Shown one piece after another: positions 7,869 to 19,258 of a DNA stretch of 64,000 bases. The position numbers and the translations under genes were made by a program. Under the pieces are notes generated by a model that was given only the letters and a program-made list of their open reading frames with translations, was not told where the DNA came from and did no database searches. The stretch is from Euglena gracilis. Lineage: Eukaryota > Euglenida > Euglenophyceae > Euglenales. Location: the NCBI GenBank assembly GCA_039621445.1, contig CP154954.1, positions 39,269,816-39,333,815 on the forward strand. Reading direction: 5' to 3'. Each line of letters begins with the position of its first letter. The first letter of the stretch is position 1.

Positions 7869-10800
7869 ATGGCAGATCTTTCAGTTTTCACTAAGTTTTC
7901 GGAAACCGTTCAAAAAACGATCCTACGCACCGGCTGGGGGTGGGGAAACCACCTGGGTGAACAAACGGGGGTTGACTTGAGCCCACCAAACCCCGGAGAA
8001 AGCGCAGGCCCCACCCCGGAAACACCACCCCCCCTGTCGGTGGTCCTCCCCACTGGCGAGGACCCCCCTGGGCCCTCGGCCCGAAGGGACTCGGCGGTCG
8101 CGGAGGCGACCGACAGCCCGGGGGTGGCGGACCCGGTGAACATGGTAGCAGAGGCAAAACTGGGAATTTTTCCACACCACAAGGCGTTGGTGAAAGACAG
8201 CCCCGACCTGATTTTTTTGCGGGGTGTTGAAAGACGGAGGGGTCCGCAAAAATTCAGGGATGACACAAAATTTTCAGTGGACAATGTGACTGTGGCGGAC
8301 GGGTCTTCGTTTGGGTTGCAAAAACTTGGTCTTTGTTTGCCATTGGAAGGGTTGGACCAGGAATTGCAATTTTTGAGCGATGAGGACCTGGGGGAGGTAG
8401 CCACAAATTTGGAGGGAAGTGACCCCCCAGTGCAAGTTATCAACCGAATGATAATTGCAAGGGAGGGGGAGGACAAAAAAGAGGATGAACGGGTAGTCAA
8501 GTTGAGGGAACAAGTTTTGGAAGATTACCGGGGGACGGTATTTCGGTCATCGCCATTTCCAGACCCCCCCGAAAGAGGACAATATGGTTATGCATACATA
8601 CCTTTGAAGGAGGGGGCAAAGCCAACCAGACAGAAACCTTTTTTCATGCACGGTGAGCGGAAAGAGGCACTTGAAAAAATCACACAAGACTGGCTAGAAA
8701 AAAAATACATTGAGCCAGCCACAGCCAAAAATTCTGAATGGCTGTCCCAGACTTTTCCAGTTCCAAAAAAATCCAACGATTTTCCTTGGAGGGGGGTGGT
8801 GGACCTCAGGGGGCCAAACAGCCAAACAAGGCGATGCAACTACCCCCTACCCAAAATTGAAGACATTTTGGTCAAACATGGTGCAAACCAAATGTTTTCG
8901 ATCATCGATTTGAAGCAAGCTTTTCATCAACAACCCCTACACCCAGAAAGTCGACCCATAACGTGTTGTTTCACCCCCAAAGGGATTTTTCAGTGGAGGG
9001 TGAACGTAATGGGTTTGACAAATGCCCCCCAACAATTTCAGCAAATGATCGATGACCGTTTGACACCAGTAAGGGATATCGCCACAGGGTATATAGACGA
9101 CATACTGGTGGGGACAACGGTCGGGGAAGGGGAGGATCTAGTGGGGGCACACGAAAAAGATTTGAGGAGGGTGTTGGAAGTGCTCAAAACAGAACTTTTG
9201 GTGGCTGATGAATTCAAAGCCAAACTTTTTGTGGAGGAGGTTGAATTTTGTGGACAAATTTTAGGAAACGGGACTAGGAGGCCTGCACCGGGTAAGTTAC
9301 GAGCGATCGAAAAGTGGGAGATTCCAAAAACAATTACGGCTTTGAGAGCCTTTTTGGGATTCACAAATTATTACAATGCATACATTCACATGTATGCGGA
9401 AGTAGCTGCCCGGTTGCAAGACAAATTGAAAGTCCCCAGGGAGGTGGGAAAGAAAGGAAGTCGAAAACCTGTGGAATTTGATGGGGAGGATTTAAAAGCT
9501 TTTGAGGAGCTGAAAAAAAGGTTGTGTTCGGGCCTAATGTTGCAACGGGTAGACCCAGATAAACCCTTTGTGCTAAGGGTTGATGCCAGTGGGTACGCCG
9601 TGGGGGCAACGTTAGAGCAAATGAAGGAGGGGGGAGGAAGACCCACAGCCCAGGATGTGATTGAGAAAAAAACTGTGCCAGTGGCTTTTATGTCTCGAAA
9701 ATTGACCGAGGGGCAAAGAAAATGGACCCCCAGGGAGTTGGAGACGTACGCCATAATTTTGGCACTACAAAAATGGGAAAGTTGGATTGGATTGCAACCC
9801 GTTTTGGTTTTAACCGACCACCAAAGTTTGGAGTCTTGGACAAGGGAGGTCCTAGACACCCCCAGTGGTCCGGTTGGGAGGAGGGCGAGATGGCATCAAA
9901 TTTTCTCCAAGTATGACTTGACGGTGGGATATATCCCGGGTAAAGAAAATACCATAGCCGATATCCTTAGTCGGTGGGCGTACCCAGCTTCACAGGCCTT
10001 AAGGGATATAAGTAAGCACGGGTCAGCCGAAGACAAGGATGAAATGGAAAATTTTATCCGGGAGGAAAAAGAAGAGGAAAAACAGTGTTTGGAGATAAGA
10101 ATCAAAAACCAGCCCAATGTACGTAATGCCTGGATACGAGGGGTGACAACCCGTAGTGGCAAAAACGTAACACCCGAGGAGGAAAAAGGAGAGTGCACAA
10201 GGAGGGGAACCGAGGGTGGGGTAGACCCAGGAGGAAAAGACACCCCTGTGGACACCCACTCACAAGGGCCCAGGAAAGAAAAGAAACGAGTTCATTTTTG
10301 GGATGAGAAAGTGGGGGGGGAGACGACCCCTGTCCCGGAGACGGCTGAAAGTTCGAGGGGGGACACTTGTATGGAAGTGGGGGACGCCCTGCCAAGTACG
10401 ACCCCTAAGGATATTAAGCCCGTATGGGAGCGTGATTGGGGGGAAGCATATTCCCGATGCCCCACATGGAAAGAAAAATGGGAGGCTACCAAAGGTGATT
10501 CAGTTTGGCCCAAAAGCTATAAAGTCTTGAACGGTCAACTGTTTTTCGAGGAAAAGTTGTGTGTGCCTGAAAGTTTCCAACACTTGGTGATTCAAGAAAA
10601 TCACGAGTTTTTGGGGCACGTTGGCCCTGAAAAAGTTTGGAAACACATGACAATCCGTTTTGTTTGGGCTGATGAAAAGGCTGCAAAGCAACTCAACCAA
10701 AATTGCAGCAAAAACTGTTCCACATGCCAAGCGAGTGTGAGGGGGGAGAGTTTGAAAGGACCGATCGAGTCCACACCCATACCCCCTGCACTAATGACAA

Positions 10801-11903
10801 GTGTTGCCATCGATTTGTTTCGGATGCCAAGGGTTTTACACGATGGGGGGGAGTATGACACCCTAGCCCTTTGTGTGGATAGGCATTCGGGTTGGATTGT
10901 GGGGGTTGCATGCAAGGACAAGGGATTGACCGGTGCCAAGTTGGCTAAGGAAATGGTGAAAAATCAGTGGAGGCCTTTTGGGGTTCCCTCGGTCATCTCA
11001 AGTGACCAAGGGAGCCATTTCACAAGCACTTGGTGGAAAAACATGTGTGCGCTTTTGGGGATTAGGCAAGCGTATTCCCAAGCATACCACCACCAAGCAA
11101 ACGGGAGGGTTGAGAGAGCCGGACAACAGGTAATGGAGGTGTTGAGAAAATTGTATATAAAAAAAAAAATTAATTGGGTTGAAGCTTTACCCCAAGTTTT
11201 GGACCGAATTCATGACGTAAAAGGGGAAAGCGGATTGAGCCCATATGAAATTGTGACGGGAAGGGAAAGACCATTGGCAGGGGTACCCTACCAACCACCC
11301 AAAGAATGTGAGGATTCGGTGGAGTTTTTCCGAAGGATGCAAGACATTGATGGGAGGGTGGCTAGGATACTCAACAAAAAACATGAGGAGGAGGTGGCAA
11401 GGATAAATAAGGGGAGGAAAGAAATGGAACCCCTAAAGGTGGGGATGATGGTTTGGTATAGGAGACCCGAAGGGTCGGGTGATAAGCTTGACTCTAGGTG
11501 GGTGGGACCTGGGGTCGTGAAGGGTAGAGAAGGGGAACGGAGTTATGTTATCGAAATGAAATCTGGGGTGGAGACAAAAGCTCATAGGAGTTTTTTGAAG
11601 GAATATCGAGAACCCCAAGTGGAAGGTAAGGGGGTGCCTCTTTTTTATTATAAACGGACCGAAAAAGAAGAAGAGGCATTACCTGATGAGTGGGAGGTGG
11701 AAAAAATTCTAAAGCACCGGAAAGGAAAGGATGGAAAGTGGGAATTTTTGACAAAGTGGGTCGGATATGAGGATGGGGAGGAAACCTGGGAACCGGCTGG
11801 AAATTTCATTCACAGATTTAGTGAAGAGTTTGTGAAATATTGTCGTGAGAAAAAAGTGAAAGTGGACGTAATGTCCGAATTAAAAATTGACGGTGGGCCA
11901 TAA
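7869..11903 (+). CDS. Internally deleted polyprotein, family 1 copy B: Gag N-terminus fused to RT-RNase H-integrase-chromodomain
   Basis: Starts at ATG 7869 (MADLSVFTKF), the same Gag start found in copy C at 13726, supporting this start. About 92 Gag residues (GWGWGNHLGE, then a Pro-rich segment ending DPVN) are joined in frame at about 8144-8150 to the pol sequence AEAKLGIFPHH, which in copy A begins near 2309. The rest of Gag, the methyltransferase, the NPPW domain and the protease active site are deleted. RT (YIDD at 9090-9101), RNase H, integrase D/D/E and chromodomain are intact. Compared with copy A there are few changes, among them D to E near 8697, L to V near 9600, and YVEEK to YIKKK near 11155. 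Without a protease it could not mature alone, so it is probably a non-autonomous derivative. Confidence 0.9.
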   Translation: MADLSVFTKFSETVQKTILRTGWGWGNHLGEQTGVDLSPPNPGESAGPTPETPPPLSVVLPTGEDPPGPSARRDSAVAEATDSPGVADPVNMVAEAKLGIFPHHKALVKDSPDLIFLRGVERRRGPQKFRDDTKFSVDNVTVADGSSFGLQKLGLCLPLEGLDQELQFLSDEDLGEVATNLEGSDPPVQVINRMIIAREGEDKKEDERVVKLREQVLEDYRGTVFRSSPFPDPPERGQYGYAYIPLKEGAKPTRQKPFFMHGERKEALEKITQDWLEKKYIEPATAKNSEWLSQTFPVPKKSNDFPWRGVVDLRGPNSQTRRCNYPLPKIEDILVKHGANQMFSIIDLKQAFHQQPLHPESRPITCCFTPKGIFQWRVNVMGLTNAPQQFQQMIDDRLTPVRDIATGYIDDILVGTTVGEGEDLVGAHEKDLRRVLEVLKTELLVADEFKAKLFVEEVEFCGQILGNGTRRPAPGKLRAIEKWEIPKTITALRAFLGFTNYYNAYIHMYAEVAARLQDKLKVPREVGKKGSRKPVEFDGEDLKAFEELKKRLCSGLMLQRVDPDKPFVLRVDASGYAVGATLEQMKEGGGRPTAQDVIEKKTVPVAFMSRKLTEGQRKWTPRELETYAIILALQKWESWIGLQPVLVLTDHQSLESWTREVLDTPSGPVGRRARWHQIFSKYDLTVGYIPGKENTIADILSRWAYPASQALRDISKHGSAEDKDEMENFIREEKEEEKQCLEIRIKNQPNVRNAWIRGVTTRSGKNVTPEEEKGECTRRGTEGGVDPGGKDTPVDTHSQGPRKEKKRVHFWDEKVGGETTPVPETAESSRGDTCMEVGDALPSTTPKDIKPVWERDWGEAYSRCPTWKEKWEATKGDSVWPKSYKVLNGQLFFEEKLCVPESFQHLVIQENHEFLGHVGPEKVWKHMTIRFVWADEKAAKQLNQNCSKNCSTCQASVRGESLKGPIESTPIPPALMTSVAIDLFRMPRVLHDGGEYDTLALCVDRHSGWIVGVACKDKGLTGAKLAKEMVKNQWRPFGVPSVISSDQGSHFTSTWWKNMCALLGIRQAYSQAYHHQANGRVERAGQQVMEVLRKLYIKKKINWVEALPQVLDRIHDVKGESGLSPYEIVTGRERPLAGVPYQPPKECEDSVEFFRRMQDIDGRVARILNKKHEEEVARINKGRKEMEPLKVGMMVWYRRPEGSGDKLDSRWVGPGVVKGREGERSYVIEMKSGVETKAHRSFLKEYREPQVEGKGVPLFYYKRTEKEEEALPDEWEVEKILKHRKGKDGKWEFLTKWVGYEDGEETWEPAGNFIHRFSEEFVKYCREKKVKVDVMSELKIDGGP

Positions 11904-11953
11904 GCTCTTGAGAGAGCTAGGAGGCCTTGACTCAAGATTAAGGGAAGGCAAAG

Positions 11954-13691
11954 TGCTGTTTTTCACCCATCATTAAAATTCCAAATCCGGATTTGCATGT
12001 CTGTGTGTGTGCTCGCGCGCACGTGTGTGTGCGCAAATGCGCATGAGTGTGTGGAGGAGGGAATGGTCACACCCAAGCAACAAGAATCTGCCATGGAAAG
12101 AGAATGGAGAAAGGCAGAAAAAGGCCCCGCACGGGGGCCGGAGTGCAAAGGGGCACCACTGTATATACACCGCCCATTTATTATATTGCCGTTCGCTGTC
12201 CCTCTTCCCATCCCTTCCCTCTCCCTACCCCTCGCGTTGCTTCCCCTCGCATCACAGTTATGCGGTGGTGTTATAAGGGTTCCACAAATCATTCGGATGA
12301 GGATGGATTACACCATGGTTGGGAGTCCATGGTCACATTATGAACCCCCACTCGGTTTGTTAAGGGGACAGAGTTTTGACAAAAATTCCCCCGGCCCGAG
12401 GAGGGGGGGGAGGGCGCCTTGATTTTTTGATAAAAATTCCCCCGGCCCGAGGAGGGGGGGGGGCGCCTCGATTTTTTGACAAAAATCCCCCCGGCCCGAG
12501 GAGGGGGGGGGGGCGTTCGATTTTTTGACAAAAATCCCCCCGGCCAGAGGGGGGGCGCCTCGATTTTTTGACAAAAACCCCCCCGGCCCGAGGGGGGGGG
12601 GGGGCGCCTCGATTTTTTGACAAAAATCCCCCCGGCCCGAGGAGGGGGGGGGGCGTTCGAGTTTTTTGACAAAAATCCCCCCGGCCCGAGGAGGTGGGGG
12701 GGGGGGGGGCTGGGGGGGGGGGCGCTTGATTTTTTGACAAAAATCCCCCCGGCCCGAGGAGGGGGGGGGGGCGCCTTGAATTTTTTTGGACAAAAATCCC
12801 CCCGGCCCGAGGAGGGGGGGGGCGTTCGATTTTTTTGACAAAAATTCCCCCGACCCGAAAAGGGGGGGGGCGCCAACCGAATTTTTACCAAAAATCCCCC
12901 GACCCGTTGGAAGGGGGGGGGCAGAACTTGGTGAAGACCCTCATACCACCCGTGAGAAGCGGGGGGGGGGGGGGCAGCCTAATATTCATTGGTTGGTGAA
13001 CCAAGTCTTTCCCAAAGGTTTGAAGGCACTTGAAAGCCATAGTCCCTGAAGTTTGTTTCCCATTTGTTGATTCAAGGAAGAATGGGTGTGGGACATAGGC
13101 TTTAGATGAAAGAGTGCCGAATGGAGGATTTCCCCCCCATTGTTGAGGAACGGGGGGGGGGACGAATTTTTTGGTGTCCGACTAAGGTCGCAAGGGAGGG
13201 GGTGTCGGCCGCCGGCTTGCGCCGGCAGCCAAAAATTGCCAGAAGGCGCAAATTTCAAAGTCGCGGCTAACAGCCAATCAGTTAAAAAAACCCGCGACTT
13301 AAATTGGAAGCGGGTCAAATTTCGAAGCGCCTTCGAATTTGTTTTTTTTCACAGAAATTGAGGGGTTTTCCCCAATATTTGGCAAGAAGGGATACTTTGA
13401 AGTTGAATTTGTCATTTGGACTTTGAATCGGAGTATCAAGTTGAGTTTCATTGTTGGTCATTGATCTATTGAAGTCAATTGTTGTGAAGGAGCCTTTAAC
13501 ACCACCGCCCACCTCCCTATATCCCCGCCATCTTCACCTCCGTCTTCGCCTCCGACGACCACTCCTTACCCCAGGTTTGCACATTCCAAAGTTTGCACAT
13601 TTCACAGTTTTCAGTTTCTCAATTCAAGGTCCCAAAGTCCCAAAGTGGGTTGGTTTGTGGTTGGCCTTTGGGTTGGTTTGCCATCAAGGTG
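11954..13691 (+). repeat. Family 1 LTR-like block, second copy (3' of copy B, 5' of copy C)
   Basis: Same content and order as 6115-7833: polypurine tract just before it at 11940-11953, alternating TG/CG tract, minisatellite, C/T-rich end. The differences seen are a G-to-A near 13106, a C-to-A near 13357 and different G-run lengths. This much similarity indicates recent duplication or recent insertion. Confidence 0.5.
12376..12935 (+). repeat. G-rich hairpin minisatellite, second copy
   Basis: Same units in the same order as 6537-7075, with one unit near 12690-12722 enlarged by an extra G-rich segment interrupted by T and CT, and one unit reading GGCCAGAGG. Differences lie almost only in homopolymer length. 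Confidence 0.88.
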
Positions 13692-13725
13692 TGTGTGAGA
13701 GAGAGAAGTGAGATTTGCAATGCAA

Positions 13726-14022
13726 ATGGCAGATTTTTCGATTTTGAGCAAAATTTCGGAAACCGCTAAAAAAACGATCCTACGCGCCGGCTGGGGTTGG
13801 GGAAACCACCTGGGTGAAAAAAAGGGGGTTGACTTGAGCCCACCAACCCCCGGAGAAAGCGCAGGCCCCACCCCGGAAACACCCACCCCCCTGCTGTCGG
13901 TGGTCCTCCCCACCGGCGAGGACCCCCCGGGGCCCTCGGCCCGAAGGGACTCGGCGGTCGCGGGGGCGACCGGCAGTCCGGGGGTGGCGAACCCGGTAAA
14001 CAATTTGCCCCGGGGGGTATAA
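13726..14022 (+). pseudogene. Gag N-terminus of family 1 copy C, interrupted
   Basis: Begins MADFSILSKISETAKK, close to the copy B start, and keeps the GWGWGNHLGE motif and Pro-rich segment up to PVN. After about 14003 the sequence becomes the 3' end of inverted element 2A, and the frame stops at TAA 14020-14022. The copy is therefore a stub truncated by insertion of, or rearrangement with, element 2A. Confidence 0.75.
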
Positions 14023-14113
14023 ACGCGTAACATTCACATAAAACACACACATTCTCCAAAACGAAATCTTTTCAGAAAGTGTTATTGTTTATGTCTATGT
14101 TATTGCGCTTGTT

Positions 14114-14638
14114 TCACAGCTTCCAATCCTGCTGGATATATCCAAAAAAACTGGATGCTGGCTCCCAAGTGTCCTCCTCTGGCCCATACCCTTTCCAGCG
14201 AACTTTCCAGTAGTGCACACCCCTGTCGACCTTGTGGTCTATTATCTTATCGACCACAAAGTCGTCCGTTTCAGGTAATCTGGAACGGGGCTTGAAATAT
14301 AAGCAGGGGATAGCTTTTCCGTCTGGGGGGTTTAGGTACGGTTTGAAATCGTCCATATGGACGTCCTCAATCCCGTTGGGCAAGGCAACTTTACATCGCC
14401 CGCTACTTCCTAACCTGTTCAAAATTTCGCATGGGACGAGCCAAAGAGGATGTAGCTTGGAAGATTGCATGCGGGTGCGGTTATTCCGTACCCACACGCG
14501 GTCACCTGGACTATACACAGGTGTGTTGAAATTTTGTAAAAACGATTTCCGTTTGTTGGAATGAATTTCTGTGATACGTGATTGGACTGCAGAGCGGAGT
14601 TGATTCCACTTCTGCAAACCACGTTTCACAGCTAACAC
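14114..14638 (-). pseudogene. Integrase C-terminal region and chromodomain, copy 2A
   Basis: About 174 residues. The first part ([25 protein letters not shown]) is the beta-rich integrase tail of gypsy elements; the last 45 residues ([30 protein letters not shown]) form a chromodomain, which in chromoviruses can guide integration to marked chromatin. It is in a different phase from the integrase core just upstream, and the same shift is present in copy 2B. Confidence 0.85.
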
Positions 14639-14705
14639 TACTTCGGGCGGGTCTCTCCGAGGGGATATCTCCTATGGCCGGAGGGTCTCGTCCGAAAACA
14701 ATTTT

Positions 14706-16553
14706 CTACGGTGAGTGTGGTAATACCAACCCTGGCAAGGTATTGATGTAAAATAAACACCAATGAAGAATGGGTATCGAATTCTTACCCGAGTCAGCCA
14801 GTGAAAGGCGTAGCATATTGACAACGGATTTCACGGCTGCCTCAGCTCCACCGTTGCCTTTCGGGCGGTATATAATGGACAAATGCTGCTCAATGCCGAG
14901 TAAACCGCACAAAGTTGTGAAAAACCGCGACGAGATCAAGTGATCTTGATCACTCACGATTTCGTTCGGTAAACCCATTAAGCAGATTCATTTCTCCAGG
15001 AATATGGATGCCAAAATTTGGGCTGTCAACCCTTCTTTCCGGCATGGAATGGCTACTATGTACCCACTCAGCCGACAGACAACAACGAAAACGTAATCGT
15101 AAATTTTGTCATCTGATAGTTTGCAAGGTTCAAGTTCCAGAAAATCCATGCAGAGTGACGTAAAAATGTCCGGTGGTACGGGGAAAAAATCCATCGTACC
15201 AGGGGGGGTGCCTCTGCGCGATTTCACAGCCTGACAAATTGGGCACCGCTGCGAAATTCGCAAACAGCGCGAATATAAATCTTTTTCACTCAGGGTTGTG
15301 CAATACCTGCGACCCACCAGTGAAAGAAGTTTGGGGGCCCCAGGGTGACCATGGTTGTGATAGCTCAAAATTACATCATCAACCAGGTCTTGGGGTATAC
15401 AATATTTATAACCAGAATCATTCCGGAAAAAAAGTCGCAATGGTGATAGAGAGTAGTTCTCTATGGATTCACCATTACGGAGTCTATTCACAATGGTACT
15501 ATATACAGGGTCACGCGAATAATCCCATTCGCGGAAAAATAGGGGGGTAGGAGTTTCCGTACGCGTAATGTGACGGGGTCCGGCAGTGCGTCCAAGCCGG
15601 CGCCTTCCACGCAATGGTGAAATGGCGACGCTTCGATACACCCGGGAAACGGGTAGTGAATCGAGCATGTTGTCGGCAGCGCCGGATCGACGTGCGAACT
15701 GGTCAGCCTCATGGCTGCCATGAAAAGTCGCATCACCCTCATCAGGGTTCCCAGGATAATACCAGGGGGCTCGGCTGAGAGGATCCGCCACTTTTTGCGT
15801 ACGACCTGGGATATATACTACCACCAGGTTAAACTGGCTCAAGAACTCATGCCATCGGCATCGTCTGCCAACTGATGACATGGCCTTGTTCAGGTCCTCG
15901 GTATACCAGTGTTGAAGGCTCTCATGATCTGTCAACACCAGTATCTGGACCAGGCTGCTGGCTATCCAGCTGCGGAATTTCTGGAGAATTAGCACAATGG
16001 CATATGTCTCCTTTTCGCGAGTGCTCCATTTAACCTGTCCTTTCCCATTGTCGCACTGTAGCTTCCTGCTGAAGAGAGCCACAGGTCGGAGTTCATTTGC
16101 CGCATTATGCTGGCTAAGAACCCCGCCAACAGCGTAATCGCTGCTGTCGACCTCCAGGACGTACGATTTGTATGGATCCGCGATATCGAGAACCACGTTC
16201 TCGAGGAGCAAGTCCTTGATTTTATTCAAGGCCTCGCGCATTTGGTCATCCCAAATGACTTTTGCGTTATCGGGTGTCCGATTTTTAAGTTGTCGGGTTA
16301 GGGGTACCGCGATTTTCGCGAAATCTGTCATCGCGTAGTATTGGGCTAATCCCAAAAATCCCTTTAAATGCGTTAAGGTCTTAATGACCTCAGGAGTCCA
16401 TTTCTTAGTGGCCTCCATCTTGCTGTGTGCAGCTTTACGCTGGCCGTTGCTCAGGATATGCCCGCAAAACTTAATAATTTTGCGAAACAGGTGCATTTTG
16501 GAACCCTTGACAAAAAGCACGTGCTTTTTGAACGCGGATAATACCGCCCGCAC
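14706..16553 (-). pseudogene. RT end, RNase H and integrase core, copy 2A
   Basis: From 16553 downward: the end of RT (FCGHILSNGQ, LKGFLGLAQYYA), RNase H (LEVDSSDYAVGG, REKETYAIVLILQ, LTDHESLQ, VADPLSRAP), an integrase Cys/His site (HNHGH, CPIC) and the core (CMDFLELEP, SDQDHL, NGGAEAAV). A TGA at 14988-14990 replaces the Cys codon of 2B, and a TAG at 14706-14708 replaces a Tyr codon. Confidence 0.85.
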
Positions 16554-16586
16554 ATCGCGATAATGCGGTTCGAGGATATCCTTGCC

Positions 16587-18412
16587 CTATTTCGCGGATG
16601 GCGGTGGGGTTCCCACCAGTACATCATCGATGTACACCAGAGCAAACGGTAATTCGCGCAAAACCCACTGGATCATGCGTTGAAACATGGCTGGGCCATT
16701 CTTAACACCCATGGGGAGTACCGTCCATTGGTACACACCCTTGGATGTCACGAATGCCGTGTACGGTTGTGAGTAAGGGTGCAAGTGCATCTGATGAAAA
16801 CCGTCTTCTACATCAAAGATTGACCACAACCGGTTATCCGATTGTTTGGTGATCAAATCCTCGATCAGCAGTAACGGGAAGAGGTCATCCTTCGTTTGGG
16901 AGTTCAGGTACCGGTAATCCAGCACCAGCCTGCACTTCTTCTGACCAGACTGGTCAGCGGGTTTGGGCACCACAAAAGCTTGTGATGTCCATTCGCTCTT
17001 GGAAGGGATAATCCACTTCCGCTGGATGAGCTTCTCAATCATCTCGTTGAGAGCTTGTTCGCGTTTAACCGAACAACGGAAGAATTTCCGGTGCATGGGC
17101 TCAGCGCCATCCTTGAGCTCGATTTTGCAAACACCGAACGGACCGCGAATCGCGGGGTCGATGTCGCAGGCGTAAACTGGGTTATCCAGTACACCATGGA
17201 ATTCGCGAGTAATTCGCGAACAATAGTCAGCAGACTTGGGGTGTTGGTCCGCACGCTCAATAACCGCAGAAATCTGCGTTGAGGGTGTGGCATCCCTACT
17301 GGTACCAAGGTATCTTGGCACACGCAAATCGGATATTCCGAATGCGTCGAAGAAACAAACGCCAAAAATGATTTCTTTAACAGGTGGTAATAATATACCA
17401 CAAAAATCCCCGAATAGTGGTACATCAGCGGGTAAATCCCACCAATGAAAACATACATAGGAGAATTGGTGAAACCAATGCGCATTCGGATTGGCGGGTG
17501 TGAGGAGAGCTCCTCGCGCTTCATCGCGGAGCATTTTCCCACCACATCCGGAAAAAGTGTAGGGGGAGGGTTCAACCAAAGCACCGTATCATCCCAAAAC
17601 TTAAGAAATGCGTTGGAGTGTCGCGACCAATATCGCGACAAGCGCGCGTGCGCTTGTGATAAAAACGCATAAATTTTCAACAATAAAGCGAAGGAATCGG
17701 CCAAAACCGCGATTTTGGAGAACCATTCCTCCAAAATACGGTATTGACCAAAATTGAATGCGTTCCATACGCGCATCGCGTGTGTGTCAACCTGGTTTGC
17801 GGGTTGAAGAGCGGTAATGCAATTCAGGGATCCGCAAACATAGGCCAAGGGTGTGTCATCCACACTCCTAAGGGGCATTCCCAAGGAATGATGGGTTGGA
17901 TGGGTGCATACCCAGTCCATATCATGCCAGATGGAGGTGGTGGAGGTGTGTGACACGGATTTCGCGGTCCCAAACAACAAGGCAATACCTCGTTGTTGCA
18001 GCACTTGATGTTCGGTCGCGCATTGTGATCCGCAACCAAGTGTATGGGTTCGCGAAATCGGTATTAGTGTTGATGTTTGGACTAAACATCCACAATCGAA
18101 ATCTCGCTGGGCGGAAATTCTCCTACAGTGCACACATTGGTAGTAAGTGTCGGAGTAGTGGTCCTGGTCGCGCATGTTGGTCTGGTGGGGTTGTTCGTAA
18201 AAGTTGGGTTGCGCTTGTGTAGCTGCTGGGGGGCGTACAGGTGTATCTGAAAGCGATACATCTGGCAGAAAACGGGGTATTGGTGCACCTGAGCGACTAC
18301 TCGACACCGTGATCACTTCAGGCCTTTGGGATTTCGTCTTGTAACCCAGTGGAACGAGGGCTACCGCTACTTGCTTGCCCTGCCTCATGGGGAACGGAAG
18401 TTGGTGTGTCAA
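16587..18412 (-). pseudogene. Pol N-terminal region with NPPP domain and RT, copy 2A
   Basis: Two overlapping frames joined by a frameshift near 17570. The first contains a Cys-rich segment (YYQCVHCRRIS, FDCGCLV) and a domain with LWLNPPPTLFPDVV that parallels LWMNPPW in family 1. The second carries RT: RLVLDYRYLN, WSIFDVEDGFHQ, MGVKNGPAMFQ and the catalytic YIDD. It ends at TAG 16587-16589, where 2B has a Ser codon (TCG). The pol frame overlaps the protease frame at 18318-18412 in +1 phase, as in copy 2B. Confidence 0.83.
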
Positions 18413-18662
18413 TGGGCAGGGGGTGAACTTTCTCGGTACACCCGGTGTGGAAAACGTTGGTAGGTGTGGTTGGTAACGGGGTAAAAGTTTTCGAAAACGG
18501 TGTGGAAAAATTGGTGGCTGTCGTGGTTGACGCCACAGGTGATGAGGGTTTGGGGGGCAATGAAGAGAACGGTGATGTGCGGAAACCGTTGGAGTGGCAA
18601 TCCACTACCAGCCGGTGCTGACGTAAAAAGGGGCATCCCAGAATTACGTCAGACCCATGCAT
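18318..18662 (-). pseudogene. Protease C-terminal half, copy 2A
   Basis: Contains DVILGCPFLRQHRL, the typical second half of a retropepsin-like protease, followed by a Ser/Thr/Pro-rich linker. The half with the DTG active site lies beyond element 3 at 27799-27910, so the insertion split the protease gene. The frame ends at TGA after AAG GCC, overlapping the pol frame. Confidence 0.7.
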
Positions 18663-18819
18663 TCCGGATTCTTATCCCCAGGTATCCGGAAAATTTTGCG
18701 GTTGGGGGGGTGTGAGTGGTGCTTGGGGATGAGGGGTAGGACTAAGTCCAAAATGCATCCCAAGTCACCATCGCACATGGGGGTGTTGTCAGCCGTTGTA
18801 ATTTTGATCCGCTTCTTGG

Positions 18820-18825
18820 CTTTCA
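18820..18825. repeat. Target site duplication of element 3, left copy
   Basis: CTTTCA directly before the left LTR; the same six bases follow the right LTR at 27793-27798. The uninterrupted site in copy 2B (complement of the GGTGAAAGCC region near 39910) has the sequence once. Confidence 0.85.
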
Positions 18826-19258
18826 GTGTACGTCCCCTGACTCTATTCCCACTGCCTGTCGGCCTACTTACACCCTCCCGTGGGAACAGAACCAGGAGAG
18901 TAACAAAAAAGAAAGTCTTTCACTTAACTATTAGTTTTTATTGCCTTTGGGCTTATGCAGAGCACAAGGCAGGTGGAGGAGCCCTATGGGCTACGGAAAT
19001 CGATGCCAAGTTCTTGGCTGTCCTTTCCGGACTTCAAATCAGAAAAATCAAACTTGAAACTCAAGTCTTGAATCAAAGACCAGAATGGAATAAAATAATA
19101 CCACCTGTGAAAAGAGAAGGCAGATCCGAGATAGGATAGGCCATTCCTAATTCTGCAATTTGTATTGCAGAACCTGGAATGATACTATCTGGCATGCCAC
19201 TGTACATTCTGCAGATTGCTGCTATGCACAGTGCCATGTTCATGCTGCCTGGTACACA
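18826..19258 (-). repeat. Element 3 LTR (3' LTR in element orientation)
   Basis: 433 bp; the same sequence and length occur at 27360-27792, and no difference was noticed by eye. On the minus strand it starts TGTGTACC and ends CGTACAC. The near-identity of the two LTRs points to a recent insertion. Confidence 0.92.

Larger units (their letters stand above)
8148..13691 (+). repeat. Family 1 tandem repeat unit 2
   Basis: Second copy of the unit at 2309-7833. Small length differences are confined mostly to the G-rich minisatellite. After about 13691 the copies differ much more (CAAGAGAGAG against TGTGAGAGAG, then different codons in Gag), which places an element-part boundary there. Confidence 0.9.
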
